Positions 56,290-64,000 of a DNA stretch of 64,000 nt are shown piece after piece (positions within the stretch are counted from its first letter, which is position 1; each line of letters starts with the position of its first letter). A program made the translations under genes and the position numbers. The notes beneath the pieces were generated by a model. That model saw only the letters and a program-made list of their open reading frames with translations, did not search any database and was not told where the DNA came from. Source of the stretch: Bretschneidera sinensis (lineage: Eukaryota > Streptophyta > Magnoliopsida > Brassicales > Akaniaceae); assembly GCA_023935145.1 (NCBI GenBank), contig CM043705.1:21516501-21580500 (forward strand), given 5' to 3'.

Positions 56290-56493
56290 TATAGTGCAAA
56301 AATTCTTGGCTAGATCGGTGCTTTAGACCTGTCAAAACTCCATTCGTGATTTTTTAGAATTTTATTGGTAACATTATTTTTTAGGTCTCACATTTATATG
56401 AATGTTACCAGTGACATTCCTTAAAATTACTAATAAAGTTTTGGATGGGTCTAAAACATTGGTTTTAGACCTGGTCTAGCCAAGAATTGCTCA
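56290..56493. mobile_element. Foldback MITE with 9-bp target duplication (Mutator-like)
   Basis: 204 bp flanked by identical TGTGTAGTG (56281-56289 and 56494-56502). Ends are inverted: left AATTCTTGGCTAGATC, right (reverse complement) AATTCTTGGCTAGACC. Inner parts also pair (TTAGACC against GGTCTAAA, and GGTAACATT against AATGTTACC). Nine-base duplications are the mark of Mutator-superfamily elements. No coding capacity. Confidence 0.85.
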
Positions 56494-56689
56494 TGTGTAG
56501 TGAGGATGTAGGGTTTTCTCTTATTCAAATATATACTTAGAAATTTTTTTTAACTAAAACTATAATATACCATTATGTCCTTAGTACTCAAAACATATAT
56601 ATAATTAAATATATAAGGATGCAAATGTAATTAGATATTTTAAAAAAATAATATTAAATTTTAAATGACACACAAACTCGCAAAATTAA

Positions 56690-56858
56690 TTGGGTAATAA
56701 TCGTGTCATTTCAAGTTGACAAGACATTATTTTTTCGTATCACAATCGTATCGACACGATTACAACACGAGCTCAATTATGTTCAATACTAAACTACTTT
56801 ATTTCGTGTCGTGTTCGTGATGCTTTCGTGTGTCATATCCAATTTTATCACCCTTATT
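56690..56858. mobile_element. Probable hAT-type terminal fragment
   Basis: Runs of CGTGTCG, GTATCGACACGATT and CGTGTCGTGTTCGTG precede CCAATTTTATCACCCTTA. The last resembles the reverse of the TAGGGGTGGCAAAATTGG termini seen on common plant hAT elements rich in CACGACACG. No second end was found. Confidence 0.4.
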
Positions 56859-59800
56859 ATAGAGTGAGCACGCTATGGATGAGATAGACCCTTTTTTTTT
56901 TTTTTTTTTGTTCTCTCCGCTTCTTATTTGGCCACTCAATGTTTTGTTCATTTTGCAACTGGAATTATTAGGATTTCTGATTGTTTGTTTTAACTACAGA
57001 ACACGTGTAAGGTTGATATGGCAAAGGTTAGTCCGTGATTGTTGAAGCGATTGACCTAGCTAAGCTCATGTAAATAATTTTCTAATGTTTCTTTCTTTAA
57101 TTTTTCAGATTAGATCAGAATTTTAATAGAAGAAGCTATATTGCCTATTATCAGCAAAACATTAATGCCAGACTGAGGTAAAAGAAAAAGATACTTTGAA
57201 ACTTTTCATGTACTTTTTTTTAAATGGTTAAAAGGAGACAATTAGTGATGAATCATAAGATGAGAGTGTTATATACTCCTTAGATTAGTATTTCCTAACA
57301 GAAAAGAAAGAGAACGGATTCGACCGTCAAGTCTTAGACGAAGGCTTATAATCCCGCCCGGGATTTGCAAAGCTCATCCAAGACTAGTGAAGCTCCAACG
57401 AGTCTCTCAAAAATCTTAGGGAGGGTTAAAAAACTTGCCTTTTGAGGCCCAATATATTATTGAGTTACTGCCAGCCCCTTCTATGTTTGAGGTGAGACTA
57501 GGCTAAAATAGAGAGGACACGTCCGGCTTTTAGAGAGCCTGGTAGGATTTTATAAAAGCCCATTTAACTTGTACAAAGTATTTTTGAGTTTCAACTAATT
57601 TTTGCCCATAAGAATTACGTTTTTTAAATTCTCTTGGTGATTACTATCCTAATTTTTACATCAAATAATATACTTAAGAAGTTACATTTTATAATCATTT
57701 CACGCAACTAAAAATTGAATATTCTTTTATAACTTATGTGCATGGTCAATTTTTTTAAGTGCGCACTCATTTTTATAAAAGTGTGTAATCAATTTTTTTA
57801 TGTAACATATTTATGTTTTTTGAATTAATTCTAGAAAAAAAAGGTTTCTTAAATTCATCTTATTTTCTTTCAACAAACCTATTAACTCAATTGTGCAAAG
57901 TGGAAACTGCTCAATTTGCTTACATCCCAAAGCTGAAACTTGCATGGAACGTACAAGACCCATATATAATTGGGCCATCAAGTTATCCAGGCTTAAGTTT
58001 TTCTTTTTCCTTGTTATGTTAAAATTTATATGCCTAACAACCCTCGAAACTGGCCCAGTTTCCTTTTCTTTTCTTTTTCTGATAAAGACAGTTTCCTTTT
58101 TTATCTGTGAAGTTTATAATGAGACTGCTTTAGGTCAGAAATTTTAAAGTAATCCACCATCGAAGAAAAAAAATAAAACTTCTTTAGAATAACTGATAAA
58201 GTAATTCTTTTGAAAAAAGAAACGATTTATAAATTCTTATATTAATCTCACATTTCTTTCCCTACGACCTTAATTGATCATTACAAGAAACCAGAGTTTT
58301 GCCAGTGGTTTAAACCTTTTATCTCTTCATTCATGAAGGATTTGTTAACTTAAAAATTTGCTTCGAAGACCTTAAAACTCTTAAATGCATTTTGATTTGG
58401 GATAATAACCAATAATTACGATAATTGCATTGATACTAACCAATGTTTAATTAGGTTATATGTGATAATGACTCTTGAGCAAAGAATTCAATTTCATCTC
58501 AAAATACTAACAAATATATTTTTATTAATATTTTTTATCTATTTTGTTCATATGATCAGAGACATGATAAATTTGAAAAATATCTTAATTTTGAAATTTT
58601 TACTGATATTTTTTCTAAAGTATAAAAATATGCAAAATAACTATTTATTTATCAGCAATTATATGTGCCATTACCCAAGAGACACATGATAAGAGGAAGA
58701 TTAGAGGAGGAGAGTAGAGAGAGACATCTGATACTGATTAATATTGGTGTCATTTGAGCTCAGATTTAAGTTACCTTAAATCAATTTGTTTATATCTTTT
58801 AAAAAAAAATGACGCCATTATGGTCTAAGGCATCTTCAAACAGATAAACATTTTTTTTTATAACAAATAAAGAGTATTTATAAAATAACTCGCATGGGTG
58901 TTGTGCCAATGTAACGAGTAAATATACAATTATACTCTCTTAAACCCACCTAAGAAGAGGTATTACATGGACCCATAAGTAATAGTCCTAATGTATATAT
59001 TGGGCTTGTTGTTGGATGTTTCGGCTCATAAGCCGATACTTTTAGTTCAGTTCAGTGAATCTTTTTGGCCTACCAAATTACAAAGGTCTTTAGCATTTGA
59101 TTGGGCTACATTTAAACGTTTTTTTTTTATTTTAAAAACTAAATATGGTATTTCTTTTGTCTCATATTTTTTAGTTTTTTATTTTGAGATGTCTTGTAAT
59201 TTTGTATATATTGAAAAATCAAAGTGTATTTTGTTAATATTTCTTAAATTATTCTTATTTAATTTTTTATTTTCATTGCCAGTAATGATGTAAATGATAA
59301 TTTTACTTTGTTATATTGCTTGAATTTAATTCATTTAACCAAGTTTAATGCTTGTTTGTAACCCTATTTGCATGAAAGATTTGGCCAACTAATTGATGTT
59401 TTTTTTTTAGTTTTAAAAATGGAAAAAAATGAGACGGAGAGAGTCATTAATTAAAGGTATGTAGGGTAGCGAACTTGAAACTTTATTTTACAGGAAAAAA
59501 CGTTAAGCTACCAATTAGACAATTCTTGCACCATCACATGCTTTATATGTGTTGATTAGGTGAAATTCTAAAGAGTGTCGAGAACACAAAGAAATTTTTT
59601 CATAAATGTTTTTATTCATTGATGGAGAGAAAAGAAATAATAATTTCTTTTTCTCACTCCTGCATTAATGGTTGAAAAATCTTGTATCACATAATTTTTT
59701 TTGTGTGCCATACACACTTGAAAATTCTTTATTGGTTAATAGCAGTAAAGTTACACGTAAGAGGATTGGAAAGTTAATTTTTTAGGGCATTTGTTAATTA

Positions 59801-60070
59801 TTCACCCTTCGTGGATTAGTATAAAGCTTTCCTATATCCATAGGTACTTAAAATGGCAAAAGCACTGGCTGGCTGGCTAGTACAAACCGCAATGCAAAAA
59901 CCAAGAAAAGTTAAAAATTCAAATAGCTAGCAACAACAGTTAAGCTTTTGGAAGAAGAACAATTGCACCTTTACTTTATGATTACAAGTTGTTGATGCCA
60001 AAAAAGATGATGAAGAATACTTAGTCTTTCGTGGCCTTCAACGGGGTGGTGATTCTGGTATTGTCGGATA
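56859..60070. other. Intergenic; no gene seen
   Basis: AT-rich with poly-T runs (56889-56909) and short frames only. 57280-57540 is less AT-rich but matches nothing I know. The last nine bases, 60062-60070, are the target duplication of the MITE that follows. Confidence 0.5.
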
Positions 60071-60233
60071 GGACCACAATCCTCTCCATTTAAGAATTGA
60101 AATGAAAATCAAGTTCATGGTGAGATTAAATGCCACATTGACAAATTTGAATATTCTCCATTTGATGATGTGGCATTCAATCTCACTATAAACTTGACTC
60201 TATTTCAATTTTCAAATGGAAATGATCATGATC
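60071..60233. mobile_element. Foldback MITE with 9-bp target duplication (second example)
   Basis: 163 bp flanked by identical TGTCGGATA (60062-60070 and 60234-60242). Most of the element is two inverted arms: left includes CCATTTAAGAATTGAAATGA and GTGAGATTAAATGCCACAT; right carries their reverse (ATGTGGCATTCAATCTCAC, TTTCAATTTTCAAATGG). A ~27-nt centre separates them. No coding capacity. It is not the same family as the one at 56290. Confidence 0.88.
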
Positions 60234-60242
60234 TGTCGGATA

Positions 60243-62809
60243 AGAGGGCTTTTGAGAATGTCTGGTTCTTGCAACTATCTGGTGTGCTTGTATACTTACA
60301 AAAGAAGTCTCCCGAAGTGTTGTGTCCCGAGGAGGAACATTTGATGGTTAAGTCAGTGGGGGTATTTGGAAAGAGGTAAGAAGAGGATTTAGAGTGATAC
60401 AGAGGTAAGGAAGTAAAGAGGAGAAAAGGACCGAAGTGGTTCTCTTCTTTCCTCATATGTTTACTCTCTGCTATCTAGGTATCTCATAGATCTCTTCCCT
60501 TTTTCGCAAATCTATGGATATGTCTCATTCTCATTCTTGCTTTGAATTCTAGAATCCCTTTATATAGTCATGATGATTCTTATCTTTAGGATTCCAGAGT
60601 GGGATACATTTGGGATGTGACTCCTGAGCCTTGAGTCTTTCGGGAAATGACCTTTGCCTATTGTGAGAAGACCTTTGCCTATGGGAGAAGACCTCTGCAT
60701 GAGGAAAGTGACTTCTGCTTATGAGTTCTCACGTCAGAGTGTTCAGAATGAAGGATAGTGCATCTGTCATCATAGTCAGAGTAAGTAACTATCTAAAGAG
60801 TAGCAATTCACGTGTTCAGTTCTTATTGGATCAGATAGTTTTGGTCACATCGTATGCCCCCCACTCCCTAACGAGATCTGAAGAGATTTCTAAGGGAGAA
60901 GAAGTATTTCTTGCTACCTTAATGAGATCGAATTCAAGGCTTTAGCTGGGAGTTTTGTCATTCGGGAAGATGCATAGTCTTAAAGCTTTGATTATATACC
61001 AATGGGAACTTTGTACTTAAGCCTTAGTCCTCTTATAGTAAGAATCACATTCTTGAACTTATTCTTTTGTTGAATTAGAGCTGGAAAGGCATATTTCTAC
61101 ACCAGAAGGAGTTTTTATCACCTGTAGCCAGTTTTTGGGGGAATAACTTGACTGGAGTCATTATTTTTTCAGTCCTGATGGGGTTGTGTACCTTTGCTTC
61201 TGCTCAAAGGGGTTATTTGTATGGTTGAAGCTGTAGTACCTATTGTTTAGGTTTTTATCGAGCTGAAGTTGTAACTCTTGACTACCTTGAAGTGGGATTG
61301 TACAACCATAAGAGCTTTTAATCCCAGCTTTGACAGGGATTTTGTTGGTTGAAGTCTGAACTCTTATTGATCTAGGGTGGAATTTTATGAATTTGAGAGT
61401 CGTAATTTCACGTCGACGAGATTTTGAATTATTGAAACCAAGCTTCCTTTTCGACAAGAATCATATGACTAAAACCGTGCTTTTTGTTAGGGTTGCGTGA
61501 CTGAAGTTTTTATCTCTCTTGATCTGGGTTGGGATTGTGTGGTTTTGAGAAACTATAGTCGCACATTGGTAGAAGTTGTTAATTGGAGTCTTGCCTTTCT
61601 TCCAGGTATGAGAGATGTAGTTCTTTTACTGGAGGATTTGCACGGTTGGGGCCTTAATTATATTTTAGTGGAAGTGTGAATGAAACCGTAATTTTTCTTA
61701 TGCTCTACTGAACTGTGAGGCTTAGGATCTGTAGTTCCATTTTGGTGGGAATTGCATAGCTGAAGCCAAAACTCCACTGTAATAGTAATTATGGGGCGTA
61801 AGCCTTGATTCATCTGTGAGCTAGATTGAGGACTGTTTGATGTAGAAGCTATAAGTCCTTTTTTCTGGAGGATTTTCATAGCTGTGGACTTAATTTTAGT
61901 GGGAGTATGATTGAAGTTGTAATTCCTCTCCTGCTCAAGTGAACTATGGGGCTTAGGAGTCATAGTTCCACTTCGGCGGGAATTGTATAGCTGAAGTCAC
62001 AACTCTACTTATAGTAGGAATTATGGGGTGCGAACCTTGATTCCCCTATGATAGTGTGTGACTAGAGTCATAATTTTTGTTGACTGGGGTAGAACTGTAT
62101 GGCTTCGAAAGTTCTTATTTCCACATCGGGATGAATTGTTGACTGTAGTCCATTTGAAAGATGATGGATGTTGACTTGAGTCATAATTCCTATTGACTGG
62201 GGTGGAACTATATTGCTTCAAAAACACTTAGTTTCATATTGAGAGGAAGTTTTGACCATAGTCAATTTCTACTAATTCGAGGTAAGATTGTTCAGATTTT
62301 TTAAAGCTTTAATCTTGACTTAATTGGGCTTGGATGGAAATGTATGGCTACTTAGGCTTTAGTTCCATGCGAGTTGGGCTTTGCAATTGTATTTGACTTT
62401 GGGCTTGGGTTTGTTGGGCCCATCAGAAGAATATAATCGATACTTTTAAACCTATGCATTTGGGGGAGATGTTTGGTTCTTTCGAGGTGCCTTTGTGAGT
62501 TGTCACATTAATTATGAGTGAACGATTCAACTGCTAGAAATATTTTTGGTCATGTCACTGTAAGTGGCACATTAACCATGTGTCTGAGAAATAGTTAATT
62601 TGGCAGAGGTTATTTGATAGATCATTTGCCTTTTATTTATTCTCTTTCTTTTACTTGCTTGCTTTCTAATTTTCAGAGTGCTAAGTTTTCAAGTTTCCCT
62701 AGAGTTCTTCAAGAGTTTTCTTCTTATTTCAGATTTTTCAAGCTTTCGGGACTCTTTCTTCTCACTCTTTGGTAAGATACTTTCTTCATTTTTCTTTTAC
62801 TTTCGCACA
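60243..62809 (+). repeat. LTR/leader of a Tat/Ogre-like element with degenerate repeats
   Basis: 60300-60960 has LTR-like features: a TATA-like CCCTTTATATAG (60547-60558), a short tandem repeat of GAGAAGACCTTTGCCTATGG (60639-60720), and ATCGTATGCCCCCCACTCCC, which has a relative at 13.08 kb. 61160-62330 is built of diverged copies of GGCTTAGGANTCNTAGTTCC, GGNGGGAATTGNATAGCTG and TATTGACTGGGGTGGAACT at roughly 115 and 232 bp spacing. Exact LTR borders could not be set. Confidence 0.45.
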
Positions 62810-64000
62810 ATGTCTACTTTTAGGGCTAGTAGGTGTAGGAAAATAGGAGCTGAGAGGAAAAAAGTTGGTTCTATGAGTGGGGATAAGTCTTCTCAAGAGG
62901 TTACAATTGCTTCTATTAGTAGGGTTTTCCAAGCTAGGGGGGATTCCTAATCAAATTTCAAAAATTTAGTTGGAGTCTATACCTACTAGGTTCTTCGTCC
63001 TATCCCAATGGAGAGTTAGACATCCTAGACTCGAGAAGAGGTCTTGTGTCCCTTTAAGAGATGAGGAGTTGTACTCTTTCTACTACTACTTGAAGGTGGG
63101 ATTGAGATTCCATGTTGACCCTGACGTTAGGGAGATGATAAATCGTTATGTGATTTTCTCTACCCAGCTTTCCTCGAATGGGATGAGGTGCATTATGGGG
63201 TTTGTGATAGCTTTGAGGAAACACGCTAGGATTAGTAAGGAGGACAAAAAGTCCAAGGTGTAGATGTTCAAGTGGTTCTATGCATTGAAGAAACATGCTA
63301 ATAATGGGTGGTTCAACTTCTACCCAAAGAGCAGAGGAAGATTTTAGACACTCTTTCGTCGATTAAGTATTGAAAATAACAACATTTTTTCGTGGAACGA
63401 CCAAAATCTCATTAGGTTTTGCTGGAGTGAAGCTCCAAGAATATACCTGATCAGAGGGAGCCTTCTGACTTGAATGATTTGGAGTAAAGGGAGGTTAAGG
63501 AGGTCTTAGGAGCTAGACCTAGGATGTCTAATAAGGACCTTACTGACAAGCAACTACTGAGGATCCATCAGCTTAGTCTACACACCCCTAGCTTTCTTGA
63601 TGGTAGTGGAGAGTACCTTAGCTGTTTTTGTCTTTTTTTACTTATTTTCTTTTCATAGGTTCTTATGATCTTCTTGATTTCTTCCAATCCAATGACTTTT
63701 TTTTTTTGGCATAAGACACCATGTTCAAGTCAACCGAAGTCATCAAGATGGCCTGGGAGAAGAGGAGGGCCAAGGCTGTGAACCCTTCACCTTTCTAACC
63801 AAGACGAGAGGAAGGGGGCCAGGACAGAGGCCTTTTACCAAACAGGCCGAAGTAAGGCTACTTAAGGTCGATGAAATCGTGGTGCAGCTAATCGAGATAC
63901 AACAAATCGAGGTGTAGGGAATTAAAGTCTCTGCTGATGAAGGGCGAACGATTGAGGATCTAGGTCGAGAGGCTGAGGTTCTTTAAAGGATAGAAGGGGA
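62810..64000 (+). pseudogene. gag-like first ORF of a Tat/Ogre-like element, runs off the window
   Basis: Starts MSTFRASRCRKIGAERKK at 62810 and stops at 62950. The next piece, 62970-63263, reads LRDEELYSFYYYLKVGLRF, HVDPDVREMINRYV, FSTQLSSNGMRCIMGF and VIALRKHARISKED. This has the layout of the 'putative gypsy type transposon' family, also found on the antisense strand at 39.6-40.1 kb. Further scraps follow (FKWFYALKKH; DKQLLRIHQLSL; MFKSTEVIKMAWEKRR at 63721). Several stops and frameshifts. The rest of the element is beyond the window. Confidence 0.6.

Noticed and set aside
57280..57540. Possible SINE (ATTCGACC resembling an RNA polymerase III B box)
   Set aside because: No matching A box at the right distance, no A/T tail and no target duplication could be seen.
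60721..60945. Plus-strand 74-codon frame
   Set aside because: It lies in LTR/leader-like DNA and overlaps the CCCCCCACTCCC motif; no domain.

Overview
The window is nuclear DNA of a flowering plant, almost certainly a tannin-producing, probably woody eudicot. The evidence is AT-rich intergenic DNA, GT-AG introns, many plant-type transposable elements, and an intact leucoanthocyanidin reductase (LAR) gene, a proanthocyanidin enzyme absent from Arabidopsis. I cannot name the species. Only two intact host genes are visible; nearly everything else is mobile DNA or its remains.

Layout. 0-15 kb is a transposon graveyard: the 3' end of a Ty1/copia element with its LTR (1-655), a decayed hAT transposase on the minus strand (3.6-5.6 kb) inside a larger hAT remnant, a non-autonomous Helitron with recognisable 5' TC and 3' hairpin-CTAG ends (8240-9396), a 2.1 kb solo LTR (10598-12682), repeat-rich debris, and the right end of a CACTA (En/Spm) element with transposase remains (14246-14944). 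Genes: LAR (+, five coding exons, 16014-19211, 345 aa, with a probable 5'-UTR intron) faces a 14-exon RING-finger membrane protein gene (-, 30574-19598, 460 aa); their stop codons are 386 bp apart. The large intron 3 of the RING gene carries a 1.9 kb non-autonomous LTR element and a later ~640 bp tandem duplication that copied part of its LTR.

32235-43305 is one complete but dead Ty3/gypsy element of the Tat (Retand/Ogre-like) lineage with a perfect 5-bp target duplication (ATTAG). It holds gag, PR-RT-RNaseH-second RNaseH-integrase remains on +, then a spliced gene on the opposite strand (40388-38377) with its own TATA-like box, then about 34 copies of a 48-bp repeat whose units each contain a 10-bp inverted repeat. 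This module is the most unusual structure in the window.

43.3-64 kb: low-complexity intergenic DNA; a degenerate AT-rich repeat array (46.06-49.66 kb) split by a 2.27 kb solo LTR related to the one at 10.6 kb; a Ty1/copia element (49662-55795) with unlike LTRs and unlike flanks; two foldback MITEs, each with a perfect 9-bp target duplication (56290-56493 and 60071-60233); and, from about 60.3 kb to the window end, the leader and gag-like first ORF of another Tat/Ogre-like element that runs off the edge.

The two host genes have no obvious functional link. LAR makes catechin-type flavan-3-ols in the cytosol; the RING protein is a predicted membrane-bound E3 ubiquitin ligase. All coordinates for spliced genes were derived by hand from splice consensus, reading frame and family similarity recalled from memory, with no database search.
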